Part shown: one piece after another, positions 7,587 through 16,169 of the stretch
Numbering within the stretch: the first letter of the stretch is position 1
Layout: each line of letters opens with the position of its first letter
Source: Streptoverticillium olivoreticuli subsp. olivoreticuli
Lineage (GTDB): Bacteria > Actinomycetota > Actinomycetes > Streptomycetales > Streptomycetaceae
Reading direction: 5' to 3'
NCBI RefSeq assembly: GCF_003391135.1
Contig: NZ_CP031455.1
Coordinates: 8,521,501 to 8,585,500, forward strand
Length of the DNA: 64,000 nucleotides
Program-made: the position numbers and the translations under genes
The notes under the pieces: generated by a model
Seen by the model: the letters and a program-made list of their open reading frames with translations, nothing else
What the model was told of the DNA's origin: nothing
Database searches by the model: none

Positions 7587-10500
7587 ATGCGCGAGGAGAA
7601 CACCGGCGCTGCCCCCGAGGCTGAGGACCAGGAGACGGAACCCGTCGACGCGGCCCGCGAACTGCGCCGATTACGCCAGGAACAAGGCATCTCGCTGGCC
7701 GCCCTGTCGCGCAGGGCGTTCTACAGCAAGGGCCACCTGAGCAAGGTGGAGAACGGCGAGAAACCCCTGACACTCGATCTGGCCCGGGCCTGCGACCGGG
7801 CGTTGGACACCGGCGGCGTGCTGGAGGAACTGCTTCCGGGAGCCAGGTCCGACGCGCGCGCCGACCCGGAGACCCACGCGAGCGGCGTGTGCCCGTACCG
7901 AGGGCTGGCCGCCTACCGCCCCGACGACGCCCGCTGGTTCTTCGGACGGGCCCAGGCCACCGCCCACTTGCTGGCCAAGCTGACGGAGCGGCTGGAGGAG
8001 GACGGGCCCCTGCTGGTCGTCGCCCCTTCGGGCGCCGGAAAGTCGTCCCTGCTCCGAGCAGGGCTGATACCGGCACTCGCCCGCGGCGTCCTCCCCGCCG
8101 CGGGGTCCGGCCGGTGGCCGGTGATCCTGCTGACCCCGGGAGAGCATCCGGTCGAACAGCTCCTTTCCAGGATCGCCGAGGCGACGGGAGCCTCCCGCTC
8201 CGGCCTCTCCCGGGCCCTGGCCCGTTCCGCGCGGCGCCTGGCCGCCACGGTGTCCGCCGCCGCGAACCCGGAACCCTCACCTCCCCCTCACTGGACGGCC
8301 CGCGAAGCAGCCCGGGTGGTGCTGGTCATCGACCAGTTCGAGGAGACCTTCACCCTCTGCCAGGACCCCCGTGAACGCCACACCTTCATCCAGGCACTGC
8401 ACGCCCTGGCCTCCCGCACCCAGGAGGACGGCCGGCCCGAGCGTCCGGCGGGACTCGTCGTCCTGGGAGTCCGCGCGGACTTCTACGGCCAGTGCCTGGC
8501 CCATCCCGAGCTGGTCTCCGCCCTGCAGAACGGCCACGTCCCCCTGGGCCCCATGAACCTGACGCAACTCCGGACGGCCATCACGGGACCCGCCCAGGAA
8601 GCGGGACTCGACATCGAACCAGGGCTCACGGAAATCCTCCTCCGCGACGCCACCCTGACCTCGAACACCACCGAGAACACCCCCGACACCCCGCGCCCGG
8701 GCATCCTGCCGCTCCTCTCCCACGCCCTCCTGACCACCTGGCAGCACCGCGAGGACAGCACCCTGACCGTGGCCGGCTACCAGCTGACCGGCGGAATCTC
8801 GGGAGCCGTCGCCGCCACCGCGGAACGCGCGTACACCACACTGCTCCCCGACCAGCGGAACGTGGCACGCCAACTGCTGCTCCACCTCGTCCGCGTCGAC
8901 GACACCGGCGAGACGAGCCACCGCATGGAACGCGACAGGCTGCTGCGGCGCGCCCATGAACCGAGGACCGCCGCGGCGGTCCTCGACGTCTTCGCCCGGG
9001 CCCGCCTGTTGACCCTGGACGCAGAACACGTGGAACTGGCCCACGAGGCCCTCCTGCGCGCCTGGCCCCGACTGCGCGAATGGATCGACGAGGACCGCAC
9101 GGGGCTGCGCACCCGGCAGTCGCTCCTGGACGCGGCCGAGGCATGGGACCGCGAAGGCCGCGACGCGGCCCTGCTCTACCGGGGCACCCGCCTGGCCCTC
9201 GCCCGCGAGTGGGCCGCCGACCCCGCACGCCGCGTCACCCTGGGCCCCGTCGCACAGGCATTCCTCGACACCGGCACCCGGCACGAGGCCGCGGAACGCA
9301 AACAGGAGCGTTGCCGCACCCGGCGGCTGCGCCAACTGGTCGGCAGCCTCGCCGTCCTCATGGCCCTCGCCCTGGTCGCCACGGGAATGGCCTTCCGGCA
9401 ACGGCAGACCGCCATCACCGCGCAACACGAGGCCCAGTCCCGGCAACTGGCCGCCCAGTCCGGCGCCCTGATCGATTCCGACCCCGACCTCGCCTCACTG
9501 CTGGCCATCCAGGCCCACCGGACCAGCCCCACCGACGAAGCCACCGCCGGCCTCTACGCAGCCGCCGCGCTCCCTCTTCGCCACCGCCTCACCGGCCATA
9601 CCGACACGGTGGCGTCGGTGGCGTACAGCCCGGACGGAAAGACGCTCGCAACCGGCAGCTTCGACAAGACCGTACGGCTCTGGAACACGGCAGGCGGCGA
9701 GCTCCGCAAGACGCTGACCGGCCATACCGGCATGGTGAATTCCGTGGCGTTCAGCCCGGACGGCAGGACCCTGGCCACCGGCAGCTCAGACAAGACCGTA
9801 CGGATCTGGGACGCGACCAGTGGTGAACTGCGCGACACCCTCATCGGCCATGCGGACACGGTGGCGGCGGTGGTGTTCAGCCCCGATGGCAAGACGCTCG
9901 CGACAGGCGGCTCGGACAAATCCGTGCGGCTCTGGGACATGACCACGGGGAAGCCCCGCCACGTCCTCACCGGCCATACCGGCGCCGTGACTTCGGTGGT
10001 GTTCGGCCCTGACGGAAAGACCCTCGCCTCCGCGAGCGGGGACAGGAGCGTACGGATTTGGGATGCGGTCAAAGGCGAACCCCGCAACACCCTTACCGGA
10101 CACACCGATACGGTGACCTCGGTGGCCTTCAGCCCGGACGGCAAGAGCCTCGCCACCGGCAGCATCGACAAATCCGTACGGCTCTGGGACATGGCGGGCG
10201 GTGAGCCCCGTAACACGCTGACCGGCCACACCGATACGGTGATGTCGGTCGCGTTCGGCCCTGACGGCAGAACTCTCGCCACCGGCAGCATCGACAAGAC
10301 CGTACGGCTCTGGGACACGGCCACGGGTAAATCCCGCAGCGTGCTCACCGGCCACACCCACCATGTGGCGTCGGTCGCGTTCAGCCCCGACGGTAAGACC
10401 CTTGCCACCGGCAGCTTCGACAAAAGCGTACGGCTCTGGAATGTGGCGGCCGGTGAGCCCCGCATCACGCTGACCGGTCACACCGGCACGGTGACGTCGG

Positions 10501-11462
10501 TCGCGTTCAGCCCTGACGGCAGGACTCTCGCCACCACCAGCGGGGACAGGACCGTGCGGTTCTGGGATGCGGTCAAAGGCGAACCCCGCAACACCCTTAC
10601 CGGCCACACCGACACCGTCACCTCGGTGGCGTTCAGCTCGGACGGCAGGACTCTTGCCACCGGGAGCTTCGACAAGACCGTACGGCTCTGGAATACGGCC
10701 GACGGCGAACTCCGAGGCGTCCTCACCGGCAACACCGACCACGTGACCTCGGTGGCGTTCAGTCCTGACGGCAGGATTCTCGCGACGACCAGTGGTGACA
10801 GGACGGTGCGGCTGTGGAGTGTGGCCACGGGGGAGCTCCGTAACACGTTGACCGGTCACAGTGACATCGTGGCTTCGGTGGCGTTCAGTCCTGACGGCAG
10901 TACTCTCGCCACGACCAGTGGTGACAGGACGGTGCGGCTGTGGAAGGTTGCCACGGGGGAGCTTCGCAGCACGTTGACCGGTCACAGTGACATCGTGGCT
11001 TCGGTCGCGTTCAGCCCTGACGGCAAGACCCTTGCCACCGGGAGCGACGACGAGACCGTGCGGATCTGGGATGTGGCGACGGGCAAGCCCCGCAACATCC
11101 TCGCGGGCCACACGGGCCCGGTGATCTCGGTGGCGTTCGGCCCCGACGGCGAGACCCTCGCCACCACCAGCGGAGACGAGACCGTGCGGATCTGGAACGT
11201 GACCACGGGCAAGCCACGCAACACCCTCACCGGCCACACCGGTCGCGTGACCTCCGTGGCGTTCGGCCCGGACGGCAGGACCCTCGCCGGCGCCGGCAGC
11301 GACAGGACCGTGCGGCTCTGGGACATGGACCTGCCCGACGCGACCGAAGCCGGCAGGAGGATCTGCCGGGCTCTCCACCGGGACTTCACCAAGAACGAAC
11401 GGACCTCCTACCTCCGAGGCCAGACGTCCGCCCCCGTGTGCCCGGCCGCACCGCCGCACTGA
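7587..11462 (+). CDS. XRE-nSTAND1 NTPase-WD40 repeat protein
   Basis: 1291 residues from ATG 7587, chosen for the AGGGGAGGGGG just upstream and because the HTH starts soon after. Domains in order: XRE helix-turn-helix (about 22-80; LRRLRQEQGISLAALSRRA); nSTAND1 NTPase (about 100-560) with CPYRGLAAY, Walker A VVAPSGAGKSSLL and Walker B VLVIDQFEETF; one membrane-like helix near 590 (VLMALALVATGMAF); then 14 WD40 repeats of exactly 42 residues, enough for two seven-bladed propellers. STAND proteins are ligand-triggered switches; some bacterial ones act in defence or development. The DNA-binding head suggests a regulatory output, but this is inference. Codon 29 is TTA (7671-7673), the only in-frame TTA I found in the window, so expression may depend on bldA. 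Confidence 0.9.
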   Translation: MREENTGAAPEAEDQETEPVDAARELRRLRQEQGISLAALSRRAFYSKGHLSKVENGEKPLTLDLARACDRALDTGGVLEELLPGARSDARADPETHASGVCPYRGLAAYRPDDARWFFGRAQATAHLLAKLTERLEEDGPLLVVAPSGAGKSSLLRAGLIPALARGVLPAAGSGRWPVILLTPGEHPVEQLLSRIAEATGASRSGLSRALARSARRLAATVSAAANPEPSPPPHWTAREAARVVLVIDQFEETFTLCQDPRERHTFIQALHALASRTQEDGRPERPAGLVVLGVRADFYGQCLAHPELVSALQNGHVPLGPMNLTQLRTAITGPAQEAGLDIEPGLTEILLRDATLTSNTTENTPDTPRPGILPLLSHALLTTWQHREDSTLTVAGYQLTGGISGAVAATAERAYTTLLPDQRNVARQLLLHLVRVDDTGETSHRMERDRLLRRAHEPRTAAAVLDVFARARLLTLDAEHVELAHEALLRAWPRLREWIDEDRTGLRTRQSLLDAAEAWDREGRDAALLYRGTRLALAREWAADPARRVTLGPVAQAFLDTGTRHEAAERKQERCRTRRLRQLVGSLAVLMALALVATGMAFRQRQTAITAQHEAQSRQLAAQSGALIDSDPDLASLLAIQAHRTSPTDEATAGLYAAAALPLRHRLTGHTDTVASVAYSPDGKTLATGSFDKTVRLWNTAGGELRKTLTGHTGMVNSVAFSPDGRTLATGSSDKTVRIWDATSGELRDTLIGHADTVAAVVFSPDGKTLATGGSDKSVRLWDMTTGKPRHVLTGHTGAVTSVVFGPDGKTLASASGDRSVRIWDAVKGEPRNTLTGHTDTVTSVAFSPDGKSLATGSIDKSVRLWDMAGGEPRNTLTGHTDTVMSVAFGPDGRTLATGSIDKTVRLWDTATGKSRSVLTGHTHHVASVAFSPDGKTLATGSFDKSVRLWNVAAGEPRITLTGHTGTVTSVAFSPDGRTLATTSGDRTVRFWDAVKGEPRNTLTGHTDTVTSVAFSSDGRTLATGSFDKTVRLWNTADGELRGVLTGNTDHVTSVAFSPDGRILATTSGDRTVRLWSVATGELRNTLTGHSDIVASVAFSPDGSTLATTSGDRTVRLWKVATGELRSTLTGHSDIVASVAFSPDGKTLATGSDDETVRIWDVATGKPRNILAGHTGPVISVAFGPDGETLATTSGDETVRIWNVTTGKPRNTLTGHTGRVTSVAFGPDGRTLAGAGSDRTVRLWDMDLPDATEAGRRICRALHRDFTKNERTSYLRGQTSAPVCPAAPPH
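9588..11351 (+). repeat. 14 tandem 126-bp units encoding WD40 blades
   Basis: Each unit encodes LTGHTxxVxSVAFSPDGxTL followed by ATxSxDxTVRLWDxxTGxxRNT. Identity between some units is close to complete at the DNA level: a 35-base stretch at 10845-10879 recurs exactly at 10971-11005, one unit later, and the stretch around 10060 recurs near 10564, four units later. This points to recent internal duplication or conversion. It is coding repeat DNA inside the nSTAND gene and not a separate element. Confidence 0.92.
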
Positions 11463-11497
11463 CCGAGGCCCCGGTGGAAGCGCACGGCCGCACGGTC

Positions 11498-11788
11498 CTA
11501 CCGCTGACCGGGCCCGGGGACGACGGCCTCGCCACCGCGGCGCACGGCCTCCACGACCGCGTCGTGCAGAGGCCGCAGACCCTCCGGCGGTACGGCGGCG
11601 GGGCTGCCGGTGAGGGTGTACCACTCGTCGGCCCCGAGGTACTGGATCCGCACCACCGCCCGCCCGTCCGGCCGCAGGGCGGTGACCACGGTGACGTCAC
11701 CGCTGATGACGCCGACCTCGTCGGTCATCGCGCCACCGGGACCGGCGGTCACCGTGTCGGCATACCGCTGCCCGGGCCCGTCGGCCAT
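11498..11788 (-). CDS. Small hypothetical protein, 96 aa
   Basis: It begins MADGPGQRYADTVTAGPGG and continues with beta-rich sequence (DVTVVTALRPDGRAVVRIQYLGADEWYTL) and a C-terminal helix (LRPLHDAVVEAVRRGG). No known family was recognised. The start ATG (11788) shares its A with the TGA of the upstream HNH nuclease gene, so the two are almost certainly translationally coupled. A partner role with the nuclease, such as immunity or regulation, is possible only by position. It converges on the nSTAND gene with a gap of 35 bases. Confidence 0.65.
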   Translation of the reverse strand: MADGPGQRYADTVTAGPGGAMTDEVGVISGDVTVVTALRPDGRAVVRIQYLGADEWYTLTGSPAAVPPEGLRPLHDAVVEAVRRGGEAVVPGPGQR

Positions 11789-12441
11789 CAGTCGCAGGTG
11801 TCGAGCATCTTGGCGAGCTGCTCTTCCTCCGGCGGTGTCACCGACAGCTCGTAGATGTGCTTGATGTCCACCCAGGCGCGGGAGTACGTGCACCAGTAGG
11901 CGCGGCTCGGCGGACTCCACTTGTCGGGCGACTGGTCGCCCTTGCTCCTGTTGGAGGCCGCGGACACCGCGATCAGCTGCGAGTGATCCAGGTCGTTCGC
12001 GAACATCTTGCGCTCGGGGGTCGTCCAGCCGTCGGCCCCGGACCGCCAGGCGTTGGCGAGCGGCACCACGTGGTCGATGTCCACCTGGGACGCCGAGTTC
12101 AAGGTCTTGCCGTCGTACGGGCTGAACCAGGAGCCGGAGACGGCTCGGCACTGGGCGTCCGCGGTGACGTCCTTGCCGTCACGCTTCAGGACGACTTCGC
12201 GGGTGTCGCAGTTGTTGCCCTGCTGCGCCCAGTGCGGGAACTTCGCCCGCGAGTAGCCGTTCATCGAGTGCGGCGCCTCGACGATCAGGTCCGCGAGCTC
12301 GTCGCGGGCGGCGTCCACCGGGGACGGCTCGGGCAGTTGGAGGGGCACGGCCGCGGCGGGAACCGCGACGACCGGGCTGAGAAGGGCGGTCAGCGCGAGG
12401 GCGACGGCCGTGGCCGATCGCCGTACGTAGGTGGTGATCAC
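11788..12441 (-). CDS. Secreted HNH nuclease, DUF1524/GmrSD C-terminal-like
   Basis: 217 residues. A Sec signal peptide (SATAVALALTALLSPVVAVPAAA) precedes the mature domain. The core has VDIDHVVPLANAW, the DH of the HNH/beta-beta-alpha-metal fold, followed by FANDLDHSQLIAVSAASNRSKGD, where Asn and His/Lys residues complete the site, and a tail YWCTYSRAWVDIKHIY. This is the exported actinomycete branch of the DUF1524 HNH family. The reaction expected is metal-dependent DNA cleavage outside the cell, for nutrition or competition. Four cysteines in the mature part (NNCDTRE, AQCRAV, YWCTY, DTCD) could form two disulfides. It is followed by the coupled 96-residue gene. Confidence 0.88.
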   Translation of the reverse strand: MITTYVRRSATAVALALTALLSPVVAVPAAAVPLQLPEPSPVDAARDELADLIVEAPHSMNGYSRAKFPHWAQQGNNCDTREVVLKRDGKDVTADAQCRAVSGSWFSPYDGKTLNSASQVDIDHVVPLANAWRSGADGWTTPERKMFANDLDHSQLIAVSAASNRSKGDQSPDKWSPPSRAYWCTYSRAWVDIKHIYELSVTPPEEEQLAKMLDTCD

Positions 12442-12539
12442 GAGGCGAAATTACCGACCGCGCTCGGTCGAGCCGCGAAGATCGGGCGAAGGCCACTCGG
12501 GTGGAGCAGTGGATCCGGAGAGCTGCGGCACCGGGACGT

Positions 12540-12890
12540 CTATCGCGCGACGGCGAGGACGAGCGACGCCGTGGCCAGCCCCAGGTAGCCGCCGGGGAAC
12601 GCGATGTTGCGGTAGACGCGCGTACGGACGTGCGCGGCGACGGCGCCGCAGAAGAACAGGACGAGCCCCGTCGCGGCGGCGACGCCGATGAACCTCAGGC
12701 CCAGGAGCCCGAGCAGGAGCCCGGCGGCGCCGGCGGCCTTGAGCGCGGCGAGCCACGGCAACCAGGCCCGTGGCACTCCCACCTCCGCCGAGTTGGCCAG
12801 GACGAACGCGGCCTTCGAGAAGTCCGCGACGGCGATCCCGGCGTTCGCCACGATCGCGATGACGGTGATGACCGCATAGGCGATGAACAT
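12540..12890 (-). CDS. DoxX-like membrane protein
   Basis: 116 residues with about four hydrophobic helices: MFIAYAVITVIAIVANAGIAVA, LPWLAALKAAGAAGLLLGLLGL, FIGVAAATGLVLFFCGAVAAHV and GGYLGLATASLVLAVAR. The loop after helix 1 (KAAFVLANSAEVGVPRAWLP) is typical of the DoxX-like family in actinomycetes. Members are thought to take part in redox balance or quinone-linked processes, but most are uncharacterised. The start is ATG 12890. It is divergent from the LysR gene at 13011 across 120 bases, the usual arrangement for a LysR target. Confidence 0.8.
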   Translation of the reverse strand: MFIAYAVITVIAIVANAGIAVADFSKAAFVLANSAEVGVPRAWLPWLAALKAAGAAGLLLGLLGLRFIGVAAATGLVLFFCGAVAAHVRTRVYRNIAFPGGYLGLATASLVLAVAR

Positions 12891-13010
12891 GCGCCTCCCC
12901 TTTCCGTACGAGCACAGCGTGTGCGTCGGCGAGGCATTGCCGCGCTCGCCGGAACAAGCCTCGACGAGCCCCGGATCGGCGTCCAATACCTGGATCCATA
13001 ACCTGATGGC

Positions 13011-13925
13011 ATGGACGTCGACACCCGGCTGTTGCGCTACTTCGTCGCCGTGGCGGACGAAGGAAACCTCACCCGCGCCGCGGAACGGCTCTTCGTCTCC
13101 CAGCCGGCGCTGACCAAACAGATCAGGCAGCTGGAGACCCGGCTCGGAGTGCCGCTGTTCGTACGGTCCCGGACCGGCATGACCCTCACCCCGGCGGGCC
13201 GGGCCCTGGCGGAACGGGCGCCCGCCCTGCTGGCCGACTGGGACCGGATCCTGCGGGAGACCGGGCGCGCGGCCGGCCGGGCGGAACGCGTGCTGCGCGT
13301 GGGCTTCATGGCCAGTGCCGCCAACGAGGCGACCCAGGCAATCGTCGCGGAGTTCGCCCGCCGACGGCCGGGCTGGCGTGCCGACATGCGGCAGGCCGCC
13401 TGGTCCGACCCGACCGCCGGACTCGCGAGCGGGGACACCGACGTCGCCCTGCTGCGGCTGCCCTTCCCCGGCCAGGACACCCTGCGGGTGGAGACGCTGT
13501 TCACCGAGCCCCGCTGGGTCGCGCTCCCCACGGCACACCCCTTCGCCGCGCGCGACCTGATCCCCTTCCGGGACCTGTGGGACGAGCCGTTCGTCGCGGC
13601 CCCGCCCGAGACGGGCCCGTGGCGGGACCACTGGCTGGCCGCCGACGAACGCGAGGGCCGGCCGGTCCGCATCGGCGCCGTCACCGACCGGCCCGACGAC
13701 TGGCTCAGCGCGATCGCCAACGGCTACGGCATCGCCCTCGCCCCCGAATCCGCCGCCCGCTTCTACGCCCGCCCCGGCATCACCTACCGCCCCGTCAGCG
13801 GCGTCGGCCCCAGCCGGGTCGGCGTCGCCTGGGCCCCCGCCGACGACACCGACCCCGCCGTCCAGGACTTCGTCCGCAGCTGCCTGGACAGCGGAACCCG
13901 GGCCGGGGAAAGGGCACTTGAGTAA
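13011..13925 (+). CDS. LysR-family transcriptional regulator
   Basis: 304 residues. The N-terminal winged HTH reads MDVDTRLLRYFVAVADEGNLTRAAERLFVSQPALTKQIRQLE, a textbook LysR DNA-binding domain. It is followed by the linker helix and a periplasmic-binding-protein-like effector domain from about residue 90 (VLRVGFMASAANEATQAIV). LysR proteins usually control the divergent neighbour, here the DoxX-like gene. The small SRPBCC gene follows after 9 bases and is probably co-transcribed. The ligand is unknown. Confidence 0.93.
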   Translation: MDVDTRLLRYFVAVADEGNLTRAAERLFVSQPALTKQIRQLETRLGVPLFVRSRTGMTLTPAGRALAERAPALLADWDRILRETGRAAGRAERVLRVGFMASAANEATQAIVAEFARRRPGWRADMRQAAWSDPTAGLASGDTDVALLRLPFPGQDTLRVETLFTEPRWVALPTAHPFAARDLIPFRDLWDEPFVAAPPETGPWRDHWLAADEREGRPVRIGAVTDRPDDWLSAIANGYGIALAPESAARFYARPGITYRPVSGVGPSRVGVAWAPADDTDPAVQDFVRSCLDSGTRAGERALE

Positions 13926-13934
13926 GGTGGCCGC

Positions 13935-14324
13935 GTGACGGATCAGACAGCTCATGAGAAAAGCGCGCCGCTCGTGCGGCCGACGCCGCATACCGTGCTG
14001 CTGGAACTCGAACGCGAGATCGCCGCGCCCCCTCCGGAGATCTTCGGCCACTTGGTCCCCAGGATCACGCCCACCGATGGCCACACGAGGTTCGCCGTGT
14101 ATCCGGATGCCTTCACGGCTGTTATGCAAGGTGACTGGTGGTACCGCGGTGAATATCGGGTGACCGCGACACCGAAGGGCGCCCAGGTCTCGTACACCGT
14201 GGTCAACGTCGCGCGGGAGCAGCACGAGACGGGAAACGTCATCAGCCGGAGCTCTGTCGCGGCCGCACCGGACGGCTTCGCCCGGCTTCTCGACGCGATC
14301 GAGGTGTCGCTGGGAGAAGAGTGA
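13935..14324 (+). CDS. SRPBCC-fold protein, 129 aa
   Basis: The protein reads as a START/Bet v1-like helix-grip domain: an opening strand (HTVLLELEREIAAPPPEIFGHL), a Trp-rich middle (GDWWYRGEYRVTATPKGAQVSYTVVNV) and a long C-terminal helix (DGFARLLDAIEVSLGEE). Such proteins bind hydrophobic ligands or act as simple lyases or cyclases. It starts at GTG 13935, 9 bases after the LysR gene. Its last 83 bases overlap the end of the convergent AraC gene, which is unusual but leaves both frames intact. Confidence 0.7.
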   Translation: MTDQTAHEKSAPLVRPTPHTVLLELEREIAAPPPEIFGHLVPRITPTDGHTRFAVYPDAFTAVMQGDWWYRGEYRVTATPKGAQVSYTVVNVAREQHETGNVISRSSVAAAPDGFARLLDAIEVSLGEE

Positions 14325-15207
14325 GCGCAGGGCTGTCGTGCTCGGCGCGCCAGCTGCTCGGCGGCAACCCCGCCTGCCGCTGGAAGAACGTGGTGAAGTT
14401 CGCGGCGTCGTGGAAACCGAGGCGCTCCGCGCAGCGCGCGACGGGAAGGCCGGTGTGCGCGAGCAGCCGCTTGGCCTCCAGCAGGATCCGCTGATCGAGG
14501 AACTGCTTGGCGCCCAGGCCGGTGGCGGCCCGGGTCGCCCTGGTCAGCGTCCGCCGTCCGTAGCCGAGCGCGGAGGCGTAGTCGGCGACGTGGTGCTGTC
14601 GGGCGAACCGCTCCTCCACCGTGGCCCGGTAGCGGCGGAAGACCGCGAGCTCCTCCGCACTCCCCGCCGGGGGCGGGACCGGACCGGGCGGCAGCACCCG
14701 CAGCACGAGCGCTGACAGCAGGTGGGCGAGCAGCGGTGCCGAAGCGAGCCGCGGGACCGACACGGCCGCCGCGTGCTCGTGGCCCAGGTGATCCGCGGCC
14801 CTCAGGCCCAGCTCCCAGGCGTCCTCCTCCAACTGCCAGCAACTGGAGGCGAATACGTCCCCCGCCGCGTGCGCCGCGGGGCCCGGAGCGGGCAGGAAAC
14901 CCGGTGCGAACAGGACCAGGGGGCCGTCCAGATCCTCGACATCGGTCCAGCGGTGCACCACGCCCGGCCGGATCCATACGACGGTCCGCTCCCGCAACGG
15001 GTGGTCGACGAAGTCGGCCATGTGGCGCCCGGTGCCCGACGCGACCAGGGCCAGGACGTGGAAGTCCGGGCGCTGGGGCCAGGTCCGGCGACAGCCGCGG
15101 TCCATGCGCCGCAGCCGCTCGAAGCTGAGCACCTCCACACCGAACCCCGCCCCGACGGCCGGGGCGTACCGCAGCTGCCGGACTCCGGGGAGCTGACCGC
15201 TTTCCAT
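14242..15207 (-). CDS. AraC-family transcriptional regulator
   Basis: 321 residues. An N-terminal cupin-like sensing domain (VLALVASGTGRHMADFVDHPL and WIRPGVVHRW) is followed by a C-terminal double HTH (YGRRTLTRATRAATGLGAKQ, then RCAERLGFHDAANFTTFF) matching the AraC family. A basic tail of about 30 residues follows the second HTH. The gene is divergent from the alpha/beta hydrolase at 15345 across about 137 bases, so the hydrolase is a likely target. Its 3' end overlaps the SRPBCC gene. Confidence 0.9.
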   Translation of the reverse strand: MESGQLPGVRQLRYAPAVGAGFGVEVLSFERLRRMDRGCRRTWPQRPDFHVLALVASGTGRHMADFVDHPLRERTVVWIRPGVVHRWTDVEDLDGPLVLFAPGFLPAPGPAAHAAGDVFASSCWQLEEDAWELGLRAADHLGHEHAAAVSVPRLASAPLLAHLLSALVLRVLPPGPVPPPAGSAEELAVFRRYRATVEERFARQHHVADYASALGYGRRTLTRATRAATGLGAKQFLDQRILLEAKRLLAHTGLPVARCAERLGFHDAANFTTFFQRQAGLPPSSWRAEHDSPALTLLPATPRSRREAGRSRPVRPRQSSG

Positions 15208-15344
15208 AAGAAGCGTGCGCCTTTCGACCGGTTTGCCTTCGTGGGCCGACTGTAGCGTCTCCGCCGTACCCCGCAGGTACGGGGTGTGAACTCGGGCGGG
15301 AGCGGCGCCGCGTGCGCTCCTCGCCCTTTCGGACGGAGGCCATC

Positions 15345-16169
15345 GTGTCTACAGAAACCACAATCCACAGGGTTCCCGTGGCGGGCGGCACACTCGATGT
15401 GCGCAGGCGCGGACAGCGCGGGCCGACGCTGGTGTTCGCGCACTACTGGGGCGGGTCCGCCGGTACGTGGGACGCGGTCGTGGAGCGGCTCCCGGCCGAT
15501 CGCGACACGGCCCGTTTCGACCAGCGCGGTTGGAGCTCGTCACGGGCGCTGCCCGGCCCGTACCACCTCGACCAGCTCGCCGACGACCTCATCGGTCTGG
15601 TGGAGGGCCTGGGCCTCGACAGGTTCGTTCTCGTCGGGCACTCGATGGGCGGCAAGGTCTGCCAGCTCGTCGCGGCCCGGCGCCCGGCGGGCCTGGCAGG
15701 GCTGGCGTTGCTGGCCCCCGCGCCGCCGGAGCCGCCCGCCGGTCTGACCGTCGAGCACCGGCGCTCGCTCGCGCACGCCTACGACTCGGCGCGGACCGTC
15801 GGGCAGGCGCTCGACGACGCCCTGACCGCCGCCCCGTTGGAGGAAACCGTCAGGAGCGCCGTCGTGCGCGACAGCCTGGCGGGCGATGACGCGGCCCGCC
15901 GGGAGTGGCCGTTGCGGGGCATCGCGGCGGACGTCACGGACGCCGCCAGGGCGATCGACGTCCCCGTCGTCGTCCTGGCCGGTGAACACGACAAGGTCGA
16001 GCCGCCGCACGTCCTGCGCCGTCACCTGCTGCCCTACGCCCCCCAGGCACGGTTCGGCGTTGTCCCGGGCAGCGGGCACCTGCTGCCCCTGGAGGCTCCC
16101 GAAGCGGTCGCCGCGGCACTGGAGGACTTCGTCTCCGGTCCTGGCGGGGCCGGTCGCCTCATGCGATGA
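15345..16169 (+). CDS. Alpha/beta hydrolase
   Basis: 274 residues from GTG 15345, chosen because GGACGGAGG lies a few bases upstream; an ATG at 15312 has no such site. The fold shows an oxyanion-side motif (FAHYWGGSAGTW), the nucleophile elbow VLVGHSMGGKVCQL with catalytic Ser, a late acid (VVLAGEHDKVEPPH) and the catalytic His (VPGSGHLLPLEAP). The substrate is unknown; relatives hydrolyse esters, epoxides or halides. It is likely regulated by the divergent AraC protein. The 3' end overlaps the next, convergent gene by 11 bases. Confidence 0.88.
   Translation: MSTETTIHRVPVAGGTLDVRRRGQRGPTLVFAHYWGGSAGTWDAVVERLPADRDTARFDQRGWSSSRALPGPYHLDQLADDLIGLVEGLGLDRFVLVGHSMGGKVCQLVAARRPAGLAGLALLAPAPPEPPAGLTVEHRRSLAHAYDSARTVGQALDDALTAAPLEETVRSAVVRDSLAGDDAARREWPLRGIAADVTDAARAIDVPVVVLAGEHDKVEPPHVLRRHLLPYAPQARFGVVPGSGHLLPLEAPEAVAAALEDFVSGPGGAGRLMR

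Noticed and set aside
4328..7690. 1120-codon minus-strand ORF
   Set aside because: It runs through three genuine genes in other frames and reads as Arg/Pro-rich shadow sequence; high GC makes such long open frames common.
9588..11351. Tandem repeats as a possible CRISPR or satellite array
   Set aside because: The 126-bp period keeps frame and encodes 42-residue WD40 blades; there are no unique spacers.
9786..11624. 612-codon antisense ORF across the WD40 repeats
   Set aside because: It mirrors the 126-bp coding repeats on the other strand; its sequence is repetitive Arg/His/Gly-rich shadow with no family similarity, while the plus strand encodes perfect WD40 blades.
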